From: Litorivivens lipolytica | Lineage (GTDB): Bacteria > Pseudomonadota > Gammaproteobacteria > Pseudomonadales > Spongiibacteraceae | NCBI RefSeq assembly: GCF_014191715.1 | Contig: NZ_JACHWY010000002.1 | Span: forward strand, 558,001 to 622,000 | DNA: 64,000 bases | Direction of reading: 5' to 3' | Part shown: piece after piece, positions 44,404-51,900 of the stretch | Position numbering within the stretch: position 1 is the first letter of the stretch | Layout: each line of letters opens with the position of its first letter | Made by a program: the position numbers and the translations under genes | The notes under the pieces: model-generated | Told to the model about the DNA's origin: nothing | The model's input: the letters and a program-made list of their open reading frames with translations, nothing else | Database searches by the model: none

Positions 44404-45132
44404 ATGTCATTTCAGCACTTTTCGCCCTTGGCGGCCTGGTTGCGGGCCTATACCTATTTTGTAGTGTGCGGTCTTTTTGCCTGGACGACAGGGGCGCTAA
44501 CGCCACTGTTGAGCAGCCCCATGATTCCCGCTGTAGCCGACAGTCTGTGGTGGCTGTGCACAGCAGGTTTACTGGTTTTTATCGGTTTCGCCTACGGCAA
44601 GCTATGGGCCGGCTGGACCCTGCGTTTTAACCGCAAGCTCGATGTGCTGCCGCAGCTGGTGTTTGGTTTGAGTTGGGGCCTTGGTTACGCGCTTTGCTTT
44701 TTAGGATTCTGGCATCTGTCGCTTTCGCTGGCTCAGGGTTGGCCGATATGGGCGGTTTTTCTGCTGGCTTACATACTGATTTCCGTCTGGCAGATACTGT
44801 GGCAGGACCTCGTATGGGACATTTACATTTCCCCCGAGCATGACACCCCCTGGACAACCAAGGTCAAAGTACCTTTTACCCACGTACCCAATGTGACGCT
44901 ATCACTGCTGTATTTTGCGTACTTCGATGCCTACTGGGGGTTTGTTGTCTCGCAGATGCTGGCGCTGACGCTCTGCAGTTTTGCGATGCGAATGCCGGCG
45001 CCCTGGAGCCGGGAAGTAACGCCGGCGGCAACCCGGCACCCTTTCGTGTTCGGTCTGGTTCACGGCGGCGGCTATGTGTCGAGTGATCCTGCCAATGATC
45101 CACATCTCAAAGCCATAGGCGCCCCCTATTGA
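44404..45132 (+). CDS. Multi-pass membrane protein of unknown function in the Rieske operon
   Basis: A 242-residue protein with about six predicted membrane helices (for example 'LVFGLSWGLGYALCFLGFW' and 'IWAVFLLAYILISVWQILW'). Between the last helices is a polar loop 'WDIYISPEHDTPW'. The tail 'GLVHGGGYVSSDPANDPH' is soluble. I do not recognise a family. The ATG at 44404 follows the Rieske stop by 11 bases; the TTG at 44395 is less likely. The tight spacing suggests it works with the Rieske enzyme, for instance as membrane partner or transporter. Confidence 0.65.
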   Translation: MSFQHFSPLAAWLRAYTYFVVCGLFAWTTGALTPLLSSPMIPAVADSLWWLCTAGLLVFIGFAYGKLWAGWTLRFNRKLDVLPQLVFGLSWGLGYALCFLGFWHLSLSLAQGWPIWAVFLLAYILISVWQILWQDLVWDIYISPEHDTPWTTKVKVPFTHVPNVTLSLLYFAYFDAYWGFVVSQMLALTLCSFAMRMPAPWSREVTPAATRHPFVFGLVHGGGYVSSDPANDPHLKAIGAPY

Positions 45133-45145
45133 AATGGAGAGAACC

Positions 45146-45946
45146 ATGAGTAAAAGCGTTGTCATTACCGGCAGCACACGAGGCATAGGGCGCGGCTTAG
45201 CCGAAAATTTCCTGAAGCAGGGTTGCAACGTCGTGATCAGTGCCACCCTGCAGCCGGCTGTTGATCAGGCGGTTTCTGAGCTGGCGGCCCAGTTCGGTGC
45301 GGATAAGGTTGTAGGGCAGGCCTGTGATATCAGTGAGCATAGTCAGCTGGAAAACCTGTGGAGATTTGCAAAGGCGCAGTGCGGTACTGTCGATATATGG
45401 ATCAACAACGCCGGAATCAGTCTGCCGCGTAAGCCCATAACTGACCAAAGCGCCGAGGATCTGGCGCGCATTACTTCTATCAACCTCAACGGTGTGTTGT
45501 TTGCTGCCAATGTCGTGCTCGGGGGCATGAAAGCGCAAGGCGGTGGTCAGTTCTGGGTCATGGAAGGCTTTGGCAGCAACGGCGCTGCACAACCGGGTAT
45601 GGCTGCCTACGGTGCGACCAAGCGCGGTGTGAACTATCTGGCGAAAGCGCTCCGCAAAGATATGGCGGGTAGCAATGTGCAGGTGAATGTACTGAGCCCC
45701 GGTATTGTGGTCACCGACCTGCTGATCGGCGATTACGATACCAGCTCGCCCGAATGGGAAAAGGCCAAAAAGATTTTCAATATTCTCGGCGACAAAGTGG
45801 AAACCGTTACCCCTTGGCTGGTTAACGGTGTGCTGAAAGCGCAAAAGGATGGTGCCCGCGTAGAGTGGCTGACCACCGGCAAAGCCTTTCGCCGCTTTAT
45901 GACCGCCGGCTTTAACAAGCGCGACCTGTTCGCCGAAACCGCTTAA
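45146..45946 (+). CDS. Short-chain dehydrogenase resembling chlorophyll b reductase (NYC1/NOL-like), copy 2
   Basis: A 266-residue paralogue of the SDR at 34257. It has 'VVITGSTRGIGRGLAENF' (5-22), 'VDIWINNAG' (82-90), the catalytic 'YGATKRGV' (Y155, K159), 'LSPGIVVTDLLIG', 'IFNILGDKVETVTPWLV' and 'RVEWLTTGKAFRR'. The 'SPG-V-TDLL', 'FNI' and 'ETV' series in this order is what I recall for plant NYC1/NOL. The ATG at 45146 has GGAGAG upstream; the ATG at 45134 overlaps that site. It is the third gene of the rightward operon after the Rieske enzyme. Confidence 0.7.
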   Translation: MSKSVVITGSTRGIGRGLAENFLKQGCNVVISATLQPAVDQAVSELAAQFGADKVVGQACDISEHSQLENLWRFAKAQCGTVDIWINNAGISLPRKPITDQSAEDLARITSINLNGVLFAANVVLGGMKAQGGGQFWVMEGFGSNGAAQPGMAAYGATKRGVNYLAKALRKDMAGSNVQVNVLSPGIVVTDLLIGDYDTSSPEWEKAKKIFNILGDKVETVTPWLVNGVLKAQKDGARVEWLTTGKAFRRFMTAGFNKRDLFAETA

Positions 45947-45964
45947 CTGTTACGAGATTCCATA

Positions 45965-46741
45965 ATGCAAAACTATCAAATCGCCCGCCGTGCCCAAATC
46001 GGTGTTCTCATTCCCTCCACCAATACCGGCGTGGAATACGATCTGCAAAAATTTGGTCTCGATGGAGTTACCTGGCATCCCTCGCGTTTTCTGATTCGAC
46101 TGCGCAATTGGGCGGAAGAAGGTGAGGCGACCGGCGACGATGCAAACACCGTGTTTGAGCGTTTTCTCGATTTGATGCGCGAGGATATGACGCCAGCCAT
46201 TGAAAACGTGATGACCGCGAAAATCAGTCACCTGATGTTGGGTATGTCCGCCGAAACCTTTTGGGGTGGTATGGCGGGCAATATCGAGTTCGAAAAAAAT
46301 ATTCAGGATCAAATCGGTGATCTGGGTATGACGACCGGCGCCGGTGCAACGCGCATGGCCCTGGATAATTTTGGGGTGAAGAAAATTTCGGTGATTACAC
46401 CCTACCCGCCAGTGGGTGATGATAACGTTCGACAGTTTTTTGATGAAATCGGCTACGAAGTAAAACACGTGGTCGGCCTGAACTGCGCCTCTGCAACGGC
46501 GATTGCCGAAACCCCGATAAAAGATGTGATTGAAGCGGTTAAAAAAGCTGACGGCGATGATGTTGAAGCCATTGTGCAGTGCGGTACCAACCTGTCGACA
46601 GTTGATTTGTTCCCGACGCTGGAGCACTGGCTGGAGAAACCCATGCTGCCGATCAACGTCGCTACCATCTGGCACGCGCTGCGCGCCTGTGGCATCAATG
46701 ACAAGATTACGGGTAAAGGGCGTCTCCTGGAGGAGTTCTAA
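45965..46741 (+). CDS. Asp/Glu-racemase superfamily protein, arylmalonate decarboxylase / maleate isomerase-like
   Basis: A 258-residue paralogue of the protein at 27260. It opens 'IGVLIPSTNTGVEYDLQKFG' and ends 'KPMLPINVATIWHALRACGI'. The first active-site region reads 'LGMSAETFWGG' without Cys, while the second, 'VQCGTNLSTVDL', keeps one Cys. A single Cys at the second position is the arrangement of arylmalonate decarboxylase; maleate isomerase needs both. It is the last gene of the Rieske operon, 18 bp after the SDR. A role in processing a dicarboxylic pyrrole fragment is conceivable. Confidence 0.75.
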   Translation: MQNYQIARRAQIGVLIPSTNTGVEYDLQKFGLDGVTWHPSRFLIRLRNWAEEGEATGDDANTVFERFLDLMREDMTPAIENVMTAKISHLMLGMSAETFWGGMAGNIEFEKNIQDQIGDLGMTTGAGATRMALDNFGVKKISVITPYPPVGDDNVRQFFDEIGYEVKHVVGLNCASATAIAETPIKDVIEAVKKADGDDVEAIVQCGTNLSTVDLFPTLEHWLEKPMLPINVATIWHALRACGINDKITGKGRLLEEF

Positions 46742-46775
46742 AGCCCCGTCACCCTGTAGTTGCCCAACCTTTCTC

Positions 46776-47291
46776 TCAGGAGGAAGGTTGGCTTTGTGTT
46801 GCTTGAACTCGTGTTTCTACAAGTTTCTTAAAGCGCTTTAGCATCCATTTGAGACCAAGGCCCATCAGTGGCGAGAACAGTGGCATGGTCACGTTGCCAA
46901 TGCCTTTTGCCTCCATTGCCATCGTCCACTGCACTCGAGTTTTACCGTTGTCCAGCGGCGTCACAATATAGTCTTCGGCAAAGCTTTCGGTCATGGATTT
47001 TGAGCATGCCGTGAAGCAGAAGGCCATCCGCTTCGGATAATCCCATGCGATAAACACCTCATCGCCGACCATGCCGCCCGACATGGATACCGTCCGTGTG
47101 GTGCCAAGGCCAAAGGGCTTGGGGGATGTCCACTCTACCTTTTGAATCGGCGGTGCCCATCGCGTCCAGTCGTCGGCGTTTTCAAACGACTCAAAAATCT
47201 GTTCGGGGGTGGCATCGATTTCTACTTCAGCTTGGAAGCGATTTCGAGCTGTCTCCAAAAACGTTAAATCTACAACTTTGCAGTCAAACAT
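46776..47291 (-). CDS. SRPBCC (START/Bet v 1-like) family protein
   Basis: A 171-residue protein of the SRPBCC fold, a hydrophobic-ligand-binding barrel. It has the typical 'VEIDATPEQIFESFENADDWTRW' start, then 'RTVSMSGGMVGDEVFIAWDYPKRMAF' and 'KTRVQWTMAMEAKG', ending in a long helix. Members bind or transform lipophilic compounds, and some act on pigments or polyketides. It is convergent with the Rieske operon and divergent from the SDR at 47448. The ligand is unknown. Confidence 0.8.
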   Translation of the reverse strand: MFDCKVVDLTFLETARNRFQAEVEIDATPEQIFESFENADDWTRWAPPIQKVEWTSPKPFGLGTTRTVSMSGGMVGDEVFIAWDYPKRMAFCFTACSKSMTESFAEDYIVTPLDNGKTRVQWTMAMEAKGIGNVTMPLFSPLMGLGLKWMLKRFKKLVETRVQATQSQPSS

Positions 47292-47447
47292 GAGGCTGTG
47301 CTCCGATTAGTCTTGCCGCTTTTTCCGGGCTCTGGTTAACAAGTCGTAACAGAGAATGGCTTGCTCCCGAACGTCATATCCTACAATAATTTTACACACG
47401 CGTTACCTTTTTTGCGAGCACATTTATCCTACGGAGGAACTCTCGGC

Positions 47448-48296
47448 GTGCAGGAATTAGCGGGAAAAACAGCGGTGATTACCGGGGCGGCAAGCGGTAT
47501 CGGTTTGGCGTTGGCGAGGATCTTTGCCGAACAAGGTATGAATATCGTGTTGGCGGACATTGAACAGCAGCGTCTGGATGCTGCCGTAACGGAAATTTCT
47601 GCACTGGGTGTCGAGGCGATAGGCGTCGTCACCGATGTTGGATCCGGTGAATCCGTCGCGTCCCTGCGTGATGCGGCGGTGGAGCAATTCGGTAGTGTGC
47701 AAATCCTTTGTAATAACGCCGGAGTCTACACGGGCGGTAATTTGTGGGAGCAGACAGAAGACGACTACGAATGGCTGATCCGGGTAAATCAGTGGGGCAT
47801 CATTCACGGAGTTCGCCAGTTCGTACCGCAAATGATCTCGCAAGGCGACGCGTGTTATATCGTTAATACGTCTTCCATGGCTTCCATGTGCACCTTACCC
47901 TTCGCCGGGATTTATCACATGACCAAGCATGCTGCGTTAGCGTTGAGCGAGTGCCTTTACCACGAGCTTTCAATAAGTGCGCCGCAGATCAAGGTGTCTT
48001 GTCTGTGCCCTGAATTATTCAATACTGGAATTGCCGCTTCATCGCGCAACCGCCCGGAGGCCTTGCGCGAAGAAAACATCACCGATATGCACAAAATGTC
48101 GATGGATGCGATCACCGATGCGACCGCAAATTCCCTGTCACCGCGCGTTGCTGCAGAGCGTGTCTTGCAGGCGATAAAAGACGAGACTTTCTATATTTTG
48201 CCGCCAGAAGATAATCCCTGGTCGGCGACTGCAAACAGTCGACTGGAAGACCTGCGCTTGCGTCGCAATCCAACAATGGCGCCACCGGCGATATAG
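47448..48296 (+). CDS. Short-chain dehydrogenase/reductase with C-terminal extension
   Basis: A 282-residue SDR with 'TAVITGAASGIGLALARIF' at the N-terminus, 'CNNAG', and the catalytic 'YHMTKHA' (Y-x3-K). 'VLADIEQ' after beta-2 suggests NAD(H). The tail of about 60 residues resembles the SDR at 29085. The start is taken as the GTG at 47448 because GGAGG lies at 47433-47437; the long upstream frame from 47361 is not typical of the family. The gene is convergent with the SDR at 48297. Substrate unknown. Confidence 0.78.
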   Translation: MQELAGKTAVITGAASGIGLALARIFAEQGMNIVLADIEQQRLDAAVTEISALGVEAIGVVTDVGSGESVASLRDAAVEQFGSVQILCNNAGVYTGGNLWEQTEDDYEWLIRVNQWGIIHGVRQFVPQMISQGDACYIVNTSSMASMCTLPFAGIYHMTKHAALALSECLYHELSISAPQIKVSCLCPELFNTGIAASSRNRPEALREENITDMHKMSMDAITDATANSLSPRVAAERVLQAIKDETFYILPPEDNPWSATANSRLEDLRLRRNPTMAPPAI

Positions 48297-49076
48297 CTAT
48301 ACAAGCCCCATCAATTCGACGATACCGTGGCGGTGCCCGGCGGTGTAGCCGCCATCGACAGCCAGACTCTGGCCGGTGACAAATGAGGCATCGTCCGAGG
48401 CGAGGAACAGTGCAGCGCCAGCAATTTCCTCCGGTTTGCCCAGTCGACCTACTTTGGTTTCCCGTATCACATCCGCTTTGAATTCCGGCATGGAATCCAT
48501 GATGCCGTGGAGCATCGGTGTATCGATAAAGCCGGGGCAGATGGCATTGCTGCGAATGCCCATGCGGCCATAATCAATCGACACGTTTTTCGTTAGCAGA
48601 ATCACGCCACCCTTGGAGGCATTGTAGGCGCTGCCACCCTCGGTGCCGTTGATACCTTCCACACTCGATACTGTGATAATGCTGCCGCTGCGTTGGGCCA
48701 TCATGGTGTCGAGTACGGATTTTATCGACAGGAAAGTACCTTTTAGATTGATATCAATGACGCGATCCCAGGCAGCGTTGTCGATCATGCTGACGGGGCC
48801 ACCATCGCCCACACCGGCAGCGGTCACAAGAATATCGATGCGGCCATGTTTTTCCGCGGTCTGTTTGGCAACTGCGTTTTGCGCGTCACCGTCGGTCACA
48901 TCCAGTGTGCTGAACCAGCTTTCCGGCGAGGCGCTGGTGACAAGGCTCCAGTCTTTAGGTTCGTTGAGATCAGTGCCGACAACAATGGCACCTTCCTGCG
49001 CGAAGCGCTCGGCGCAGGCCAGACCGATGCCGGAAGCGGCGCCGGTTACGATAGCTACTTTTCCTTGCAATCGCAT
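48297..49076 (-). CDS. Short-chain dehydrogenase/reductase (classical)
   Basis: A 259-residue classical SDR: 'VAIVTGAASGIGLACAERF', 'VTAAG' in place of the usual NNAG, and the catalytic 'YNASKGGVI' (Y-x3-K). The ending 'FLASDDASFVTGQSLAVDGGYT' is that of FabG-like and alcohol-dehydrogenase SDRs. A good AAGGAA precedes the ATG. Tail-to-tail with the SDR at 47448. The 'TDLNE' after beta-2 suggests NAD(H) preference. Substrate unknown. Confidence 0.85.
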   Translation of the reverse strand: MRLQGKVAIVTGAASGIGLACAERFAQEGAIVVGTDLNEPKDWSLVTSASPESWFSTLDVTDGDAQNAVAKQTAEKHGRIDILVTAAGVGDGGPVSMIDNAAWDRVIDINLKGTFLSIKSVLDTMMAQRSGSIITVSSVEGINGTEGGSAYNASKGGVILLTKNVSIDYGRMGIRSNAICPGFIDTPMLHGIMDSMPEFKADVIRETKVGRLGKPEEIAGAALFLASDDASFVTGQSLAVDGGYTAGHRHGIVELMGLV

Positions 49077-49112
49077 ATTTTTTCCTTGTTGTTGAGTGTT
49101 TAAGCGAATTAT

Positions 49113-49259
49113 TTACAAAATCTGCGGCATGGTCTCGTCCGCCATGATCATTTCACCGTTTTTCATCGGTAAAAACCCGGCGCAAACGTATTCTGAATGG
49201 CCGGTGCCGCTGCCAAATTGCCAGGTAATAGCCCCCTTCGACCTTTTCGCCTGTTCCAT
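49113..49259 (-). CDS. Possible small protein upstream of the SDR gene
   Basis: A 48-codon frame beginning MEQAKRSKGAITW and ending ADETMPQIL, 36 bp upstream of and in the same direction as the SDR at 48297. The peptide has 'FGSGTGHSEYVCAGFLP' and no signal or membrane segment. No ribosome-binding site is evident (CTTCCCC precedes the ATG), so it may not be translated or may be a gene remnant. Confidence 0.28.
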   Translation of the reverse strand: MEQAKRSKGAITWQFGSGTGHSEYVCAGFLPMKNGEMIMADETMPQIL

Positions 49260-49300
49260 TGGGGAAGAAGTGGTTGTTGATCCGACTTTACAGAATAACA

Positions 49301-49312
49301 ATACGGTCGTAT
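49301..49312. promoter_or_regulatory. Short perfect inverted repeat in the divergent promoter region
   Basis: ATACG-GT-CGTAT, 5-bp arms with a 2-bp spacer, lies about 110 bp upstream of the PEP-utilising enzyme gene and 225 bp from the SDR start. Such a dyad could be a repressor site of the TetR kind; no matching regulator gene is adjacent, so the assignment is weak. Confidence 0.35.
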
Positions 49313-49423
49313 AGTGAATTTTCTGTAGTAATTGCTTGCCAGGCATAGTGTCAGACTGAGTGTGCCGATTGATGTGGCCGCCGAACGTGACACTCAACTT
49401 TATAAAAACGACGCGAATACAAC

Positions 49424-51790
49424 ATGCCCGAAATTTTAACGCTCAAGGAAATCACCGATCAGGCGGTAGGCGGCAAGGCCGCCGGTCTGGCTGAACTCAC
49501 CCGCCACGGTCTCAATGTGCCACCAGCTTTTGTTGTTGTCGCCGCCAGTGCCGAGCATTTCCCCGACGATCTGGAGGCACAGTATCAGGCGATTGGTGGG
49601 GGCAAGGTTGCTGTCCGTTCATCTGCCATTGGCGAGGATGGGGAAGACAGCTCATTCGCCGGGCAGTACGAAACCATTCTCAACGTGGAGGGGCTGGACG
49701 CCTTGAAGGCTGCTATCGCCCAGTGCGTTCAGTCATTGGATAGCGCGCAGGCCACAGCCTACAAGAGTGAGCACGCGAATCTCGGGGAGGTTGAAATGTG
49801 CGTGGTGGTACAGCGCATGGTGGATGCTCACTCGGCCGGCGTGTTGTTTACTGCCGACCCGGTAACGGGGCGGCACGATCGCTTGGTTATTGACGCAGTG
49901 CGCGGGCTCGGCGAAGCGCTCGTTAGTGGTGAGGTGACCCCGGATCACTACGAGTTGGATCGCAACAACCACGTGGTACGCCGTGAACTTACCGGTGAAT
50001 CTCCCATTCTCTCCGACGCGCAGATTCAGGCCTTGGCTAAGGGTGCGCGCGATGCAGCTGTCAGTATGACGCCCTTGTTGGATATGGAATGGGCGATCGA
50101 TGCCAGCGGTGATCTGTTCTGGTTACAGGCTCGACCGATTACCACACTTGGATCGGACTTGAACGAGCTGGATACTCCGATTCCCGATGATCACGTGATT
50201 ACCCGCTGCAATGTTGGCGAAATGATGCCGGGTGCCGTCTGTCCGTTGACCTTTTCTGTGCAGGGGAGGGCGATCGAACACGGCATGCAGCATATGCATG
50301 TCTGCTATGCGAATCGTCCGGCAATTAATCAGGAATGGACCCAGATTAATCTTTTCTTCGGTCACATGTTTATCAACATGACCGGAGGCCTGCAGTCGTC
50401 GCGCTATGTGTCGATAAATACCGTTGAGAGTATGGGGCAAAGCCTCTGCGGGCGCCCAGTGCCAGAGTTGAAACCGTTAAAAGACCTGGCACCATTCTGG
50501 CGCCGTTGGTACGGCACCTGGCAATTCGCTCGGTATGTGATGCAGTCTCAAAAAGTGCTCACCGAATTCGAGAGTCGCTTCAAGCACGCTTACGTATCCT
50601 ATACCAACGATAGCCTCAGCATGATGAAGGAAATCAATCGCTACTTCCCGTGGATCTGTGAGACGAATGAAGTGCATCTTCGATCTTCTGCTTTTTCCGG
50701 TGTGATGGAAGGGATTGTGCAGAGTTTTGTAGCGGGAGGAAGTCAGCCGCCAGATGCGGATCAGCAGGCCGAAGCCGCACGTTTACTGGCTGGTGCCAGT
50801 GATGTTGAAAGCGCGGTGATGGTTGATCGTCTCGATGATGTTGTCGATCTGATTGCAGAACACCCTGAGGCGGTAACCAGTTTTCAGAAGGTTGATCCAA
50901 GCGAGGCGCTGGCCTGGCTCACAAGTGAAGAATCCGGCGCAGCCCGCTACCGTTTCGAAGAATTCCTGGCGGCTCATGGTCATCGCTCAATTCGCGAGCT
51001 CTGTGTGCGTGAGGCAGGGTGGGTAGACGAACCCGAAAAACTGATCGTCACTATGCAGGCCTCGCTTGCGTCTCGCTTGCAGGGCGCTTACAAACCTCGT
51101 CAGGTAGAAAAAGTCGATATCAGCACACTATCGCGCGGCTTGAGATTCATGTTGCCGGTTGCTCACAACGCAATTCGTCGTCGCGAGCACACCAAGTCGT
51201 TGCTGGTTTTGGTAACGCATCGCCTGAAGCGGGCCTATCGCCATCTTGCCAATTTATTGGTGAGTGAGGGGCATCTTCCCGACGCGGATCTTGTGTTCTT
51301 TTTTACCCACGAAGAATTGAATGAATTTGTCGAAAATCCTAGTTCCGATGGGGTGAGCCGAGCCGAAAAGCGGCGTATCGCACTTTCATTCCATGAAAAG
51401 ATGGAATTTGACGATGTTTACGTTGGTAAACCAGAACCCCTTGTCTGGGAGCCGCCGAAAGATGCGGCTGAAGGGGAGTTAATTGGTCGCCCGGTTAGTC
51501 GGGGTATCGTAGAGGGTGCGGCCCGCGTAGCCCTGACAATACAGGAGGCGGCCGAGCTGCAGCCAGGTGAAATTCTGATAGCACCGATTACCGATATTGG
51601 GTGGACGCCGTATTTCAGTTTGATCGCAGGTTTGGCGACCGATGTGGGGTCTGCGGTTTCCCATGGCGCGGTTATCGCTCGGGAGTACGGATTGCCCGCG
51701 ATTGTTAATTTGCGGCAAGCGACACGCTTGTTCAAAACCGGGGATCGCGTTCGATTGGATGCGGATAAGGGTGTGTTGAGTCGTTTGTAG
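49424..51790 (+). CDS. PEP-synthase / rifampicin-phosphotransferase-like enzyme
   Basis: A 788-residue enzyme of the pyruvate-phosphate dikinase superfamily. The N-terminal ATP-binding domain has 'GGKAAGLAELTRHGLNVP', 'VAVRSSAIGEDGEDSSFAGQY', 'MVDAHSAGVLFTADPVTG' and 'LFWLQARPITT'. A unique middle region (about residues 260-680) follows, then the swivelling phosphohistidine domain with 'AVSHGAVIAREYGLPAIV' (His747). The order ATP domain, middle domain, His domain without a PEP-binding barrel is that of rifampicin phosphotransferase, so it more likely phosphorylates a hydroxyl-bearing substrate than makes PEP. No other gene of gluconeogenesis is near. Phosphorylation of an alcohol released in the pathway (such as phytol) or of a drug is conceivable. 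Confidence 0.8.
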   Translation: MPEILTLKEITDQAVGGKAAGLAELTRHGLNVPPAFVVVAASAEHFPDDLEAQYQAIGGGKVAVRSSAIGEDGEDSSFAGQYETILNVEGLDALKAAIAQCVQSLDSAQATAYKSEHANLGEVEMCVVVQRMVDAHSAGVLFTADPVTGRHDRLVIDAVRGLGEALVSGEVTPDHYELDRNNHVVRRELTGESPILSDAQIQALAKGARDAAVSMTPLLDMEWAIDASGDLFWLQARPITTLGSDLNELDTPIPDDHVITRCNVGEMMPGAVCPLTFSVQGRAIEHGMQHMHVCYANRPAINQEWTQINLFFGHMFINMTGGLQSSRYVSINTVESMGQSLCGRPVPELKPLKDLAPFWRRWYGTWQFARYVMQSQKVLTEFESRFKHAYVSYTNDSLSMMKEINRYFPWICETNEVHLRSSAFSGVMEGIVQSFVAGGSQPPDADQQAEAARLLAGASDVESAVMVDRLDDVVDLIAEHPEAVTSFQKVDPSEALAWLTSEESGAARYRFEEFLAAHGHRSIRELCVREAGWVDEPEKLIVTMQASLASRLQGAYKPRQVEKVDISTLSRGLRFMLPVAHNAIRRREHTKSLLVLVTHRLKRAYRHLANLLVSEGHLPDADLVFFFTHEELNEFVENPSSDGVSRAEKRRIALSFHEKMEFDDVYVGKPEPLVWEPPKDAAEGELIGRPVSRGIVEGAARVALTIQEAAELQPGEILIAPITDIGWTPYFSLIAGLATDVGSAVSHGAVIAREYGLPAIVNLRQATRLFKTGDRVRLDADKGVLSRL

Positions 51791-51796
51791 AAATCT

Positions 51797-51883
51797 GTCA
51801 TTGCGAGCGTAGCGAAGCAATCTTTTTTTGTTGTGGCATAAGCAATTGGAGATTGCTTCGTCGCTTCACTCCCCGCAATGACG
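51797..51883. repeat. Palindromic extragenic repeat, family A, copy 3
   Basis: Begins GTCATTGCGAGCGTAGCGAAG and ends CCCGCAATGACG, with inner CAATCTTTTT and GAGATTGCTTCGTCGCTTC arms. It lies between the convergent PEP-utilising enzyme and MFS genes and probably helps end or separate their transcripts. Confidence 0.88.
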
Positions 51884-51900
51884 AATTAACCAGAAGTGCT

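Larger units (their letters stand above)
49077..49423. other. Divergent intergenic region between the SDR and the PEP-utilising enzyme
   Basis: About 350 bp between divergently transcribed genes. It carries a perfect inverted repeat at 49301-49312 and a doubtful 48-codon minus-strand frame at 49113-49259. Promoters for the SDR (leftward) and for the gene at 49424 (rightward) must lie here; I cannot place their elements with confidence. Confidence 0.5.

Noticed and set aside
43244-44506. 420-codon minus-strand frame opposite the Rieske gene
   Set aside because: The plus-strand frame holds all Rieske and iron ligands and has GGAGG upstream; the antisense translation has no domain.
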